A DNA stretch of 38,726 nucleotides from Mycobacterium aquaticum (GTDB lineage Bacteria; Actinomycetota; Actinomycetes; Mycobacteriales; Mycobacteriaceae): the NCBI RefSeq assembly GCF_002086485.1, contig NZ_MVHF01000063.1:1-38726 (forward strand), given 5' to 3'. Below are positions 15,351 through 23,667 of the stretch, piece by piece (positions within the stretch are counted from its first letter, which is position 1; each line of letters begins with the position of its first letter). The translations under genes and the position numbers were made by a program. The notes under the pieces were generated by a model. That model did no database searches. It saw only the letters and a program-made list of their open reading frames with translations, and had not been told where the DNA came from.

Positions 15351-16565
15351 TCAGATCCAGATGCCCTTGCCGACGGCTACCACCCCGCCGGCACTGACCG
15401 AGAACCGCTCGCGGTCCTTTTCCAAGTCGACCCCCACCATTTCGCCTGGCCCGACGACGACGTTCTTGTCCAGGATCGCCTTGCGCACCACGGCGCCGCG
15501 GCCCACCCGGGTGCCCGGCATCAGCACGCTGCCCTCGACTATCGCGCCGTCGTCGATCACGACATTGGACGACAGCACCGAATTGCGCACGGAGGCCGCG
15601 GAAACGATGCTGCCGGCGCCGACCACGGACTCCTGCGCCGAGCCGCCGTTGACGAACTTGGCCGGCGCCAGGTTCTCCGACTCGCCGCGGATCGGCCAGC
15701 GCTTGTTGTACAGGTTGAACACCGGGTGCACCGAGACCAGATCCATGTGCGCGTCGTAGAACGCGTCCAGGGTGCCGACGTCGCGCCAGTAGCCGTGGTC
15801 ACGTTCGGTGGCTCCGGGCACCTCGTTGTTGTTGAAGTCGTAGACCGCGGCCATGCCGTCGGCGACCAGCCGCGGGATGATGTCGCCGCCCATGTCGTGG
15901 TCGGAGCCGTCTTCTTCGGCGTCGGCCCGGATCGCGTCGATCAGCACCTTGGTGGTGAAGATGTAGTTGCCCATCGAGACGTAGGTCTGCTCGGGATCGT
16001 CGGGCGTCCCGGGCGGGTCGGCCGGTTTTTCGATGAAGTTGCGGATTCGGCCCGTGTCGTCGGCGTCGATGCATCCGAACGCGCTGGCCTCAGCGCGCGG
16101 AACGCGGATCCCTGCGACCGTCGCACCCGCCCCGCTCTCGATGTGGAACTGGAGCATCTGCTCGGGATCCATGCGGTAGACGTGGTCGGCGCCGAAGATG
16201 ATGATGTAGTCCGGATCCGCATCGTAGATCAGGTTCATCGACTGATAGATCGCATCGGCCGACCCGGTGTACCAGCGCGGCCCGAGCCGCTGCTGCGCGG
16301 GCACCGGCGTGATGTACTCGCCGGCCAGACCGGACAACCTCCAGTTCTGGCTGATGTGGCGGTCCAGAGAATGCGATTTGTATTGCGTGAGAACGCAGAT
16401 GCGCAGATAACGTGCGTTGACCAGATTCGACAGCACAAAGTCGATCAACCGGTATGCGCCGCCGAACGGAACCGCTGGTTTGGCCCGGTCCGCCGTCAAC
16501 GGGTACAGCCGCTTGCCCTCTCCGCCGGCCAGAACAATGCCCAGCACGTGTGGCAGCTCCCTCAT
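15351..16565 (-). CDS. glgC: Glucose-1-phosphate adenylyltransferase GlgC
   Basis: 404 residues. LGIVLAGGEGKRLYPLTADRAKPAVPFGGAYRLIDFVLSNLVNA is the nucleotide-binding start, and IIFGADHVYRMDPEQMLQFHIESGAGATV the catalytic centre. FIEKPADPPGTPDDPEQTYVSMGNYIFTTKVL follows, then a left-handed beta-helix C-terminus (SIVSAASVRNSVLSSNVVIDDGAIVEGSVLMPGTRVGRGAVVRKAILDKNVVV). It makes ADP-glucose from ATP and glucose-1-phosphate for glycogen and capsular alpha-glucan. TAGGTT exactly 6 nt before ATG 16565 predicts a leaderless message. Its stop is 6 nt from that of the convergent methyltransferase. Confidence 0.95.
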   Translation of the reverse strand: MRELPHVLGIVLAGGEGKRLYPLTADRAKPAVPFGGAYRLIDFVLSNLVNARYLRICVLTQYKSHSLDRHISQNWRLSGLAGEYITPVPAQQRLGPRWYTGSADAIYQSMNLIYDADPDYIIIFGADHVYRMDPEQMLQFHIESGAGATVAGIRVPRAEASAFGCIDADDTGRIRNFIEKPADPPGTPDDPEQTYVSMGNYIFTTKVLIDAIRADAEEDGSDHDMGGDIIPRLVADGMAAVYDFNNNEVPGATERDHGYWRDVGTLDAFYDAHMDLVSVHPVFNLYNKRWPIRGESENLAPAKFVNGGSAQESVVGAGSIVSAASVRNSVLSSNVVIDDGAIVEGSVLMPGTRVGRGAVVRKAILDKNVVVGPGEMVGVDLEKDRERFSVSAGGVVAVGKGIWI

Positions 16566-16571
16566 GCTGCA

Positions 16572-16577
16572 AACCTA
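16572..16577 (-). promoter_or_regulatory. glgC: Candidate -10 box (TAGGTT) for leaderless glgC
   Basis: Minus strand TAGGTT followed by TGCAGC and then ATG 16565; the predicted transcription start is the A of the start codon. Confidence 0.5.
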
Positions 16578-16709
16578 TCCGCAGGCACGCAGTGCTGCCA
16601 GCCATTGACACGATTGGTGGCCCGTGTCCACAAGCCTTTTCGCATCGTGGCCACCAACATTCTCGGCACGAGGTTGCCGACAATCCTGCGCTACGGCGGG
16701 GCGGCCCAT

Positions 16710-16715
16710 TACGGT
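16710..16715 (+). promoter_or_regulatory. glgM: Candidate -10 box (TACGGT) for glgM
   Basis: TACGGT ends 7 nt before ATG 16723. It supports this start over the longer open frame beginning at 16624. The 157-nt region between glgC and glgM would then hold both divergent promoters. Confidence 0.4.
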
Positions 16716-16722
16716 TCCAGAT

Positions 16723-17910
16723 ATGCGGGTGGCCATGATGACTCGGGAGTATCCACCCGAGGTGTACGGCGGTGCGGGAGTTCATGTCACGGAGCTCGTC
16801 GCCCAGCTACGTCATTTGTGTGAGGTCGACGTGCACTGCATGGGCGCACCGCGCGAAGGGGCCATCGTGGCACAGCCCGACCCCGCGCTGGCGGGTGCCA
16901 ATGCGGCGCTTTCGACGCTGTCGGCTGATCTGAACATGGTCAACAGCGCAGCCGAGGCCACGGTCGTGCACTCGCACACCTGGTACACGGGCATGGCAGG
17001 GCATCTCACCGCGCTGCTGTACGGCATTCCCCATGTACTGACAGCACACTCACTGGAACCGATGCGGCCGTGGAAGGCCGAGCAGCTCGGCGGCGGCTAC
17101 CGCATCTCGTCGTGGGTGGAACGCACCGCGGTCGAGGCGGCCGACGCGGTCATCGCGGTCAGTGCGGGCATGCGCGAAGACGTCCTGCGTACCTATCCGG
17201 GACTGGATCCGGGTCGAGTGCACGTGGTGCGCAACGGGATCGACACCGACGTGTGGTTCCCCGCGCACGCGAGGAGCGAATCAGCGGATGAAGCCACCGG
17301 CGGCGAATCGGTGCTCGCCGATCTCGGCGTCGACGCCTCCCGCCCCATCGTCGCGTTCGTCGGGCGCATCACCCGCCAGAAGGGGGTGGCGCACCTGGTC
17401 GCCGCGGCGCACACCTTCAGCCCCGACGTGCAGCTGGTGTTGTGCGCGGGAGCGCCCGACACCCCCGAAATCGCTGCGGAGATCTCCGGCGCGGTGGCCG
17501 AGCTGGCCAGCGCCCGCTCGGGCGTGTTCTGGGTGCAGGAAATGCTGCCCGCTCACAAGATCCGGGAAATACTCTCCGCCGCAACGGTTTTTGTGTGCCC
17601 GTCAGTGTATGAGCCATTGGGCATCGTGAATCTGGAAGCCATGGCATGCTCGACCGCCGTGGTGGCGTCGGATGTCGGCGGAATCCCCGAGGTGGTCGCC
17701 GACGGTGAGACCGGGCTGCTGGTGCACTACGACGCAGCCGAACCGGTCGCCTTCGAGGCGGGACTGGCCGAAGCCGTCAACTCACTGGTGGCCGACCCGC
17801 AGCGGGCTGCCCGGTATGGCGCTGCCGGACGCGAACGGTGTATCCGGGAATTCTCCTGGGCACACATCGCCGAGCAGACGGTGGAGATCTACCGCAAAGT
17901 GGCGGGATAG
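16723..17910 (+). CDS. glgM: GlgM/GlgA-type GT4 glycosyltransferase (maltose-1-phosphate synthase)
   Basis: 395 residues from ATG 16723, starting MRVAMMTREYPPEVYGGAGVHVTELV, the standard GT4 N-terminus. The C-terminal Rossmann domain has VAFVGRITRQKGVAHLV and EPLGIVNLEAMACSTAVVASDVGGIPEVV, the E-x7-E nucleotide-sugar motif. Rv1212c, the M. tuberculosis counterpart, condenses ADP-glucose with glucose-1-phosphate to give maltose-1-phosphate for GlgE, and can also extend alpha-glucan. Divergence from glgC, the ADP-glucose source, fits that role. The symbol glgA is used for the same gene in older annotation. Confidence 0.93.
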   Translation: MRVAMMTREYPPEVYGGAGVHVTELVAQLRHLCEVDVHCMGAPREGAIVAQPDPALAGANAALSTLSADLNMVNSAAEATVVHSHTWYTGMAGHLTALLYGIPHVLTAHSLEPMRPWKAEQLGGGYRISSWVERTAVEAADAVIAVSAGMREDVLRTYPGLDPGRVHVVRNGIDTDVWFPAHARSESADEATGGESVLADLGVDASRPIVAFVGRITRQKGVAHLVAAAHTFSPDVQLVLCAGAPDTPEIAAEISGAVAELASARSGVFWVQEMLPAHKIREILSAATVFVCPSVYEPLGIVNLEAMACSTAVVASDVGGIPEVVADGETGLLVHYDAAEPVAFEAGLAEAVNSLVADPQRAARYGAAGRERCIREFSWAHIAEQTVEIYRKVAG

Positions 17911-17912
17911 AG

Positions 17913-17956
17913 ATTCGGCGTGAGCGCTTGCCCGTGGGCAATCGATCACGCCGAAT
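17913..17956. terminator. Bidirectional terminator between glgM and the DUF3117 gene
   Basis: The outer perfect 11-bp arms ATTCGGCGTGA (17913-17923) and TCACGCCGAAT (17946-17956) enclose an inner perfect hairpin TTGCCC-GT-GGGCAA (17928-17941). It fills the whole 49-nt gap between two convergent genes and has no U-tract, as is usual for mycobacterial terminators. Confidence 0.7.
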
Positions 17957-17959
17957 GCA

Positions 17960-18127
17960 CTAGCTGGTGACGCCCTTGAGTTCGTCGCCGAGGGCGGCTG
18001 CTTCGTCCGGGGTCAGCTCGACGACCAGACGCCCGCCACCCTCCAGCGGTACGCGCATCACGATGCCTCGCCCCTCTTTGGTTGCTTCCAGTGGACCGTC
18101 GCCGGTCCGGGGCTTCATCGCCGCCAT
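17960..18127 (-). CDS. DUF3117 small protein (Rv1211 type)
   Basis: 55 residues, MAAMKPRTGDGPLEATKEGRGIVMRVPLEGGGRLVVELTPDEAAALGDELKGVTS, which I recognise as almost identical to M. tuberculosis Rv1211. ATG 18127 has GGAGGGAG about 6 nt upstream, so the 22 extra residues that the frame allows are not needed. The predicted fold is a small beta sheet plus helix. The function is unknown, though the protein is conserved across actinobacteria. Some recent literature links Rv1211 to calcium binding; I cannot confirm that from sequence. Confidence 0.9.
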   Translation of the reverse strand: MAAMKPRTGDGPLEATKEGRGIVMRVPLEGGGRLVVELTPDEAAALGDELKGVTS

Positions 18128-18298
18128 CGAGTGCTCCCTCCAAATGAGCCCGTCCACGTTCGGTGGGCCGGGTCGGGGCCCGGCCCCGCCCACTCGTTGG
18201 CGGCACCCGGCACTGAACTGCTACTGAACTACCCCTATTCTTCCCTATCCGCGGCGATGGGTGTGCAAAGACCCGGCGGATGTCGGGCGGCGTGCCGT

Positions 18299-18868
18299 CT
18301 AGCGGGACGCCTGAACCCAACAGGGCCTGATGTGGTCGTCCACCATTCCGGTGGCCTGCATCAATGCGTACGCGGTCGTGGGCCCGACGAATTTGAAGCC
18401 GCGCCGCTTCAGCTCCTTGGCCATCGCGGTCGATTCCGGCGTCACCGCGGGCACTTCCGACAGGTCAGCGGGTCGGGGGCGGGGCGGCGGCGCGAACGAC
18501 CACAGCAGCTCGGCCAGGTCGACGTCCAGCTCGGTGACGGCCCTGGCATTGGCGATGGTGGCCAGGACCTTGGCCCGGTTGCGCACGATGCCCGTGTCGG
18601 CCATTAGCCGCTCGATGTCCGCGTCGTCGTAACTCGCGACTTTCTCGGGGTCGAAGTCGTCGAATGCGCGGCGGAAGTTCTCCCGCTTACGCAGGATGGT
18701 CAGCCACGACAGACCGCTCTGAAACGCCTCAAGGCTGACCCGTTCGAACAGCGCCACAGAGTCGCGCAGCGGTCGGCCCCACTCGGTGTCGTGGTAGTCG
18801 CGGTACAGGGTCGAACCCGCGGCGCTGTCGACCGCCCAGCCGCAGCGGATGCGGCCGTCGTCGGTCAC
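18299..18868 (-). CDS. tagA: 3-methyladenine DNA glycosylase I
   Basis: 189 residues, close to the E. coli Tag length. RCGWAV begins the fold, with Cys9 and His26 (DYHDTEWG), and His178/Cys182 (DDHIRPCW) near the C-terminus as the likely zinc-snap ligands. The central LEAFQSGLSWLTILRKRENFRRAFDDFD is the family signature containing the catalytic acidic residue. It removes N3-methyladenine from alkylated DNA. The start codon overlaps the stop of the DivIVA-like gene by 4 nt (ATGA), so the two are co-translated. Position matches Rv1210. Confidence 0.94.
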   Translation of the reverse strand: MTDDGRIRCGWAVDSAAGSTLYRDYHDTEWGRPLRDSVALFERVSLEAFQSGLSWLTILRKRENFRRAFDDFDPEKVASYDDADIERLMADTGIVRNRAKVLATIANARAVTELDVDLAELLWSFAPPPRPRPADLSEVPAVTPESTAMAKELKRRGFKFVGPTTAYALMQATGMVDDHIRPCWVQASR

Positions 18869-19233
18869 GTGTCGTCCGACGCGCGAATCTGGCCGGCCGT
18901 GGCCGACACCTCGGCGTCGTCGCCCTCGGCGTCGTCGGGCACGCCGTACGCCGCGCGCAATGCGGCGAGCTCACCGCGTAACCCGTCGAGCTCCTGCCCC
19001 AGGCGATCCAGAACCCAGTCGACCTCGCTGGTCTTGTAGCCGCGCACCGTCTGGGCGAACCGCAGCGCATCCACGTCGGCGCTGGTGACGCCGGAGGCCG
19101 GCAGGACCGTCGCCGTCGTCCCCCGCGGCAGCGGCGGCAACGTCTCGCCCCGGCCGAAGATCACGCTGCCCACCCCGAACAGCACGGTGGCCGCCAGGAC
19201 CAGCACCACCAGGTACAGCAGAATCAATGTCAC
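18865..19233 (-). CDS. DivIVA-domain small membrane protein (Rv1209 type)
   Basis: 122 residues with a GTG start. One N-terminal membrane helix (about 3-25, LILLYLVVLVLAATVLFGVGSVIF) is followed by a linker. A DivIVA-like motif comes next (TSADVDALRFAQTVRGYKTSEVDWVLDRLGQELDGLRGELAALRAAYG, 50-97), starting with the RGYxxxEVD signature and running into a short coiled coil. The tail is acidic. Such proteins attach to curved or polar membrane, but the role of this one is not known. It is coupled to tagA (4-nt overlap) and lies 41 nt after gpgS. Confidence 0.85.
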   Translation of the reverse strand: MTLILLYLVVLVLAATVLFGVGSVIFGRGETLPPLPRGTTATVLPASGVTSADVDALRFAQTVRGYKTSEVDWVLDRLGQELDGLRGELAALRAAYGVPDDAEGDDAEVSATAGQIRASDDT

Positions 19234-19274
19234 ACCGTCGATACTGCCTCAACCGTCTGACAAGCGGTCGGCGG

Positions 19275-20225
19275 CTAGTGCGGACGCAGGGTGATCATGG
19301 GTGGCCGGTCGGCGAGGGATACCGATGACGCCCGCGGGGTGAACCCGTCACCGTCGGCGAAGAACTGCGTGAGCGCCACACCGGAGTCGGCGATGCCGCA
19401 GCGGGACAGCAAGGTGGCGATCACCTGACGGCTCATCGAGGCCAATTCGGTCAGCGGCCGGTTGCGGTGTGCGCGCACACCCAGGTTCACCTGGGCTATG
19501 GCATCGATGCCGAGGCGGTCGTAGGTGTCGACGAGCAGGCCGATCTCCACGCCGTAACCCGGCGCGAACGGCACGGCCGTGAGCAGCTCCCGGGTGCCTG
19601 CGTATTCGCCGCCGAGCGGCTGAAGGACACAGTTGAGCTCGGGTCGCAGTGAGGCGAGCAGCGGGCGGGCGACGAGCTCGGTGACCCGGCCGCCGCCGTT
19701 GGCGTCCTCGCTGCCACTGATCTTGAGTGGGCGCCGGTAGAACCCCTTGACCAGGTGCACACCGTCGACGGTCAGCAGCGGTCCCAGCAACTTGGGTACG
19801 AACATGGGGTCGGGATCGATCAGGTCGGAGTCGACGAACGCGATGATGTCGCCCGTGGTCGCGGCCAGCGAGCGCCACAGCACCTCGCCCTTGCCGGGTT
19901 GCGGCGCCACCTCGGGCAGTGCCACCTCCCGGCTGACCACCCGCGCACCGGCCGCCAGTGCGCGGATCTCGGTGTCGTCGGTCGAGCCGGAATCGAGCAC
20001 GATCAGCTCGTCGACCAGGCCGCCGAGCAGCGGCGTGATGGTCTCCACCACCGATCCGACGGTTTCTTCTTCGTTGAGGGCGGGCAGCACCACCGAGACG
20101 GTTCGGCCGGCCTTGGCCGCTTCCAGCTCTGCGACGGTCCATGTCGGACGGTTCCAGCTGTGGTCGGCCAGCCAGCGGTGTCCGGCGACGCCATCGTTGA
20201 CGGCCAGATCGGGCATTAGGGTCAT
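19275..20225 (-). CDS. gpgS: Glucosyl-3-phosphoglycerate synthase GpgS (GT81)
   Basis: 316 residues from ATG 20225, which has GAGGGG 6 nt upstream and overlaps the folP2 stop; the open frame continues upstream only over folP2. VSVVLPALNEEETVGSVVETI is the GT-A nucleotide-sugar region, and VDSD (about 131-134) is the metal-binding DxD. GGRVTELVARPLLASLRPELNCVLQPLGGEYAG and ELASMSRQV lie in the acceptor region. It transfers glucose to 3-phosphoglycerate, the first step of methylglucose lipopolysaccharide (MGLP) synthesis. Matches Rv1208. Confidence 0.95.
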   Translation of the reverse strand: MTLMPDLAVNDGVAGHRWLADHSWNRPTWTVAELEAAKAGRTVSVVLPALNEEETVGSVVETITPLLGGLVDELIVLDSGSTDDTEIRALAAGARVVSREVALPEVAPQPGKGEVLWRSLAATTGDIIAFVDSDLIDPDPMFVPKLLGPLLTVDGVHLVKGFYRRPLKISGSEDANGGGRVTELVARPLLASLRPELNCVLQPLGGEYAGTRELLTAVPFAPGYGVEIGLLVDTYDRLGIDAIAQVNLGVRAHRNRPLTELASMSRQVIATLLSRCGIADSGVALTQFFADGDGFTPRASSVSLADRPPMITLRPH

Positions 20226-21118
20226 GCCAGTCCCCTCACTGTTCGTGCGGGTGCCCGCACTCCCTGGATCGACGCGACCATCTCGAGTACGCGCCGGGTG
20301 GGCCCGCACTCGTGCACCCGGAACATCGCGGCACCGTCCGCGGCGGCCAATGCCGTCGCGGCCAAGGTGCCCTCCAGGCGCTCGGTGACGTCCACACCCA
20401 GAGTCTCCCCGACAAAATCCTTATTGCTCAGGGCCATCAGGACCGGCCATCCGGTCTTAACAAGATCTTTTACGTGGCGCAACAAACTAAGACCGTGATA
20501 AGTGTTTTTGCCGAAATCGTGGGTCGGATCGATGAGGATCCGGTCCCGCGGGACCCCGGCTGACACGGCATTCTCGGCGGCCGCGGTCACCTCGGCGATC
20601 ACGTCGTCGACGACACCGCGCTCGGTGATGCCGTAGTTGACGCGAAAGGGCCGGGTGCGCGGCACCGCCCCGCCGGTGTGCGAGCACACCAGGCCCGCCC
20701 CGAATTCGGCGGCCACCTCCGGCAGCCCCGGGTCGGCGCCGGCCCAGGTGTCGTTGATCAGGTCGGCGCCGGCCGCGCAGGCTTGTTTGGCGACCGTCGA
20801 GCGCCACGTGTCGACGCTGATCAGCTGGTCGGGATAGGCGGCCCGCAGCCATTCGATGAACGGCACGACGCGGGCAGCCTCCTCGTCGGCGTCCACGACA
20901 TTGCCGGGCCCCGCCTTGACTCCCCCGACGTCGATGACGTCGGCACCCTCGGCGATCATGCGATGAGCCGCGGATTTGGCGGCCTCATCAGTGAACGTGG
21001 CCCCCCGGTCGTAGAACGAATCGGGGGTGCGGTTGACGATCGCCATGATCAGCGCGCGGTCACCGGCCACCGGGCGACCACAGAAGGTCCGAGGGGGGCT
21101 CGGCGGCGACGTCAACAC
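20222..21118 (-). CDS. folP2: Dihydropteroate synthase-like protein FolP2
   Basis: 298 residues. LIMAIVNRTPDSFYDRGATF replaces the usual NVTPDSFSDGG at the pterin/phosphate loop. DVIDVGGVKAGPG, LISVDTWR, DLINDTWAG, ILIDPTHDFGKNTYHGL and LMALSNKDFVGE follow the DHPS TIM barrel in order. The mycobacterial FolP2 is reported not to supply folate synthesis on its own, unlike FolP1; the altered loop fits that. Its stop overlaps the gpgS start, in the same arrangement as Rv1207-Rv1208, so a role linked to MGLP is possible but unproven. Confidence 0.93.
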   Translation of the reverse strand: MLTSPPSPPRTFCGRPVAGDRALIMAIVNRTPDSFYDRGATFTDEAAKSAAHRMIAEGADVIDVGGVKAGPGNVVDADEEAARVVPFIEWLRAAYPDQLISVDTWRSTVAKQACAAGADLINDTWAGADPGLPEVAAEFGAGLVCSHTGGAVPRTRPFRVNYGITERGVVDDVIAEVTAAAENAVSAGVPRDRILIDPTHDFGKNTYHGLSLLRHVKDLVKTGWPVLMALSNKDFVGETLGVDVTERLEGTLAATALAAADGAAMFRVHECGPTRRVLEMVASIQGVRAPARTVRGLA

Positions 21119-21150
21119 GCCATCCAGGCTAACGTCGTGCGATTTCGCGG

Positions 21151-22929
21151 CTACTTCGGTCGCTTGCCCGCCATCACTTCGTCGGGGTATTCGGCGTAGA
21201 ACGGCACGTATCCCTCGTCGCGGCCGGCCAGCACGTACACCGAGCCGTCAACCGCGTCGCCGTAGCCCTGTTTGCGCAGTTCCACCTTCTGGCTCTTGAA
21301 CGTCGAGGTGTGCGCCAGGCTGTCGACGACCCGGATGAACAGCGGCACCGCATAGCTCGGCAGATGGCCGTAGAACGCGTCGGCGAGCGCTTTGCCGTCG
21401 AACTCCTTGCCGTCCTTGAGCTGCACCGCGGCCATCCCGGCGCGGCCACCGGCACCCGGCACCTCGACGCCGAACACCGTGCACTCCTCGATCAGCGGAT
21501 TACTGGCGACGGCGGCCTCCACCTCGGTGGTGGCCACGTTCTCGCCCTTCCACCGGAAGGTGTCGCCGAGCCGGTCGGCGAACGCGGCGTGCCCGAAGCC
21601 TTGCGAGCGCATCAGGTCGCCGGTGTTGAACCAGACGTCGCCGTCCTTGAACGCATTGCGGATCAGTTTTTTCTCGGTGGCCGATTTGTCGGTGTAGCCG
21701 TCGAACGGCTGGAAGTCGCTGACCTTGGACAGCAGCAGGCCAGGCTGACCGGACTTCACCTTGTGCAGCCTGCCGTCGGATCCTCGGGCCGGTTCGCCGC
21801 TGTCGGGGTCGTATTCGACGAACGCCACCGGGCTCGGGCAGATCCCGGTCGACTTGGACACGTTGAACACGTTGACGAACGCCGTGTTGCCCTCGCTGGC
21901 GCCGTAGAACTCGCAGACTCGCGGGATGCCGAAGCGCTGGGTGAACTCGTCCCAGATGGCCGGGCGCAGTCCGTTGCCGACGATCACCCGCACCTTGTGT
22001 GCCCGGTCGGTCGGCTTGGGAGGCTGATTGAGCAGGTAGCCGCAGATCTCGCCGATGTAGACGAATGCGGTGGCCTCGTAGCCAATCACCTCGTCCCAGA
22101 ACCGCGACGCCGAGAACGACTTGCCCAGCGCCAGCGCCGAGCCGGAGTTCAGCACCGAACCGAGCGATACGGTCAGCGCGTTGTTGTGGTACAGCGGCAG
22201 GCAGCAGTACAGGGTGTCGGTGTTGCGCAGCCGCAACCCCAGGCCGCCGAACCCGCCAAGGGCACGCAGCCAGCGGTAGTGCGTCATCACGCTGGCCTTG
22301 GGCATGCCGGTGGTGCCGGAGGTGAAGATGTAGAACGCCTTGTCCTTGGCCAGCACGGCCGACGCGCTGGCCGGATTACCGATGGGCGCGGTGGCGGCAA
22401 GCCGATGCAACTCTTCGATGGTCATCAACCCGGTCGTGTCGGCACCACTTTCGACGATGGGGTCGATCAGGTCGGGCTCGGCGACGACAGCCGTCGCGGT
22501 CAGCAGGCCGATGCTGTGGGCCAGGACCTTGCCGCGCTGGTGGTAGTTGAGCATCCCGGTGACCGCACCGCACTTGACGATCGCCAGCATGAGCAGCACG
22601 GCGTCGGGCGAGTTGCGCAGCATGACGCCGACCACGTCGCCGTGCCCGACGCCACGTGCGGCCAGCACCGCGGCGTACCGGTTGACGGTCTCGTTGGCCT
22701 CGCGGTAAGTGATGCGCTCGTCACCGAACTTGATGAACACGCGGTCGGCGTGCTGCGCGGCGCGGTCCTGAAAGACCTTGCCGATCGAGGTCTTGGCCGT
22801 CGGCCGGGCCAGAAATCCGGTGAGTACCCCGCGCGCGATCACCGGAGCATCCATCAGCAGGCCGGGAACCGCAGTGGCGATGTCGAGCAGGCCGACGCTG
22901 CTGCGAGTCCCCGATTTCTGGTCGGTCAT
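21151..22929 (-). CDS. fadD6: Fatty-acyl-CoA synthetase FadD6
   Basis: 592 residues from ATG 22929, which has GGAGGGG 9 nt upstream; a GTG six codons earlier is an alternative. AYIFTSGTTGMPKASVMTHYRWL-like P-loop (here FYIFTSGTTGMPKASVMTHYRW), YGASEGNTAFVNVF, DVWFNTGDLM and FRWKGENVATTEVE motifs identify an adenylate-forming acyl-CoA ligase of the FATP/very-long-chain type. It activates fatty acids with ATP and CoA. The N-terminal stretch LLDIATAVPGLLMDAPVIARGV is hydrophobic and may contact the membrane. Matches Rv1206. Confidence 0.93.
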   Translation of the reverse strand: MTDQKSGTRSSVGLLDIATAVPGLLMDAPVIARGVLTGFLARPTAKTSIGKVFQDRAAQHADRVFIKFGDERITYREANETVNRYAAVLAARGVGHGDVVGVMLRNSPDAVLLMLAIVKCGAVTGMLNYHQRGKVLAHSIGLLTATAVVAEPDLIDPIVESGADTTGLMTIEELHRLAATAPIGNPASASAVLAKDKAFYIFTSGTTGMPKASVMTHYRWLRALGGFGGLGLRLRNTDTLYCCLPLYHNNALTVSLGSVLNSGSALALGKSFSASRFWDEVIGYEATAFVYIGEICGYLLNQPPKPTDRAHKVRVIVGNGLRPAIWDEFTQRFGIPRVCEFYGASEGNTAFVNVFNVSKSTGICPSPVAFVEYDPDSGEPARGSDGRLHKVKSGQPGLLLSKVSDFQPFDGYTDKSATEKKLIRNAFKDGDVWFNTGDLMRSQGFGHAAFADRLGDTFRWKGENVATTEVEAAVASNPLIEECTVFGVEVPGAGGRAGMAAVQLKDGKEFDGKALADAFYGHLPSYAVPLFIRVVDSLAHTSTFKSQKVELRKQGYGDAVDGSVYVLAGRDEGYVPFYAEYPDEVMAGKRPK

Positions 22930-23030
22930 ACGGTGAATCCCCTCCACATTTGCCCGTAGGTGTGGGCCTCACCTTAACCACGCAGGTGATCGCCGTTACC
23001 GCCGGTTCTACCTACCGATGAACCGCCCGG

Positions 23031-23591
23031 TCAGGGCTGCGGAGAGCAGGCCGCCAGCGCGGCATCGACGTCGTCGACCACCACGAGCCGATCCAGCGCC
23101 CCTGGGGACACGTAGCCCGTTTCGACCAGGCCGTGCAGCCACGTCATCAGCCCGTCGTAGTGCCCGAACGGGTCGAGCAACACCAGCGGCTTGTCATGCA
23201 TCCCCAGGTAGCCCGCGGTCCAGGCCTCGAAGAACTCCTCGAGTGTGCCGATCCCGCCGGGCAGCGCGATGAATGCGTCGGAGCGGTCCTCCATCTCCTT
23301 CTTACGTTCGCGCATGGTGTCGGTGACGATGAGTTCGGCGGCGTCGATGTCGGCGAGTTCGCGGTGCACGAGGGCCTTCGGGATCACTCCGACGGTGTGC
23401 CCGGCACCCGACCGGGCGGCGCGGGCCACCGCGCCCATCGCCGAGACGTTCCCGCCGCCGGACACCAACGTCCAGCCGCGCTTGGCGATCGCCAATCCCA
23501 CCTGGCTGGCCAGCGCCAACAACTCGGGGTGGGTGGGACCAGACGCGCAATACACACATACCGCCCATGGGCGGCCAACTTCACCGGACAC
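23031..23591 (-). CDS. LOG-family phosphoribohydrolase (Rv1205 type)
   Basis: 186 residues from GTG 23591 (VSGEVGRPWAVCVYCASG…). TACGTT exactly 6 nt upstream predicts a leaderless GTG start, and the length then equals Rv1205; the longer frame up to 23777 would run across the divergent gene's promoter. SGGGNVSAMGAVA and PGGIGTLEEFFEAWT (about 111-125) are the LOG signatures with the catalytic Arg/Glu set. The enzyme frees adenine-type cytokinin bases from their 5'-monophosphates; in M. tuberculosis its control affects aldehyde build-up and nitric oxide sensitivity. Confidence 0.92.
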   Translation of the reverse strand: MSGEVGRPWAVCVYCASGPTHPELLALASQVGLAIAKRGWTLVSGGGNVSAMGAVARAARSGAGHTVGVIPKALVHRELADIDAAELIVTDTMRERKKEMEDRSDAFIALPGGIGTLEEFFEAWTAGYLGMHDKPLVLLDPFGHYDGLMTWLHGLVETGYVSPGALDRLVVVDDVDAALAACSPQP

Positions 23592-23597
23592 CCACAC

Positions 23598-23603
23598 AAC
23601 GTA
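23598..23603 (-). promoter_or_regulatory. Candidate -10 box (TACGTT) for the LOG gene
   Basis: Minus strand TACGTT, then 6 nt, then GTG 23591; the predicted transcript begins on the start codon. Confidence 0.5.
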
Positions 23604-23654
23604 AGGGTTCGGAGTGAACAGCCGATTTCCGGCCGGGTGAGATGGCCGCGCCCA

Positions 23655-23660
23655 TAAGAT
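23655..23660 (+). promoter_or_regulatory. Candidate -10 box (TAAGAT) for the LAL-like ATPase gene
   Basis: TAAGAT ends 7 nt before GTG 23668. With the opposing box at 23598-23603 it makes a compact divergent promoter region of 76 nt. Confidence 0.45.
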
Positions 23661-23667
23661 CGCGTAG

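Noticed and set aside
21310..22959. 549-residue plus-strand open frame antisense to fadD6
   Set aside because: The fadD6 frame has full adenylation motifs; the opposite frame has none.
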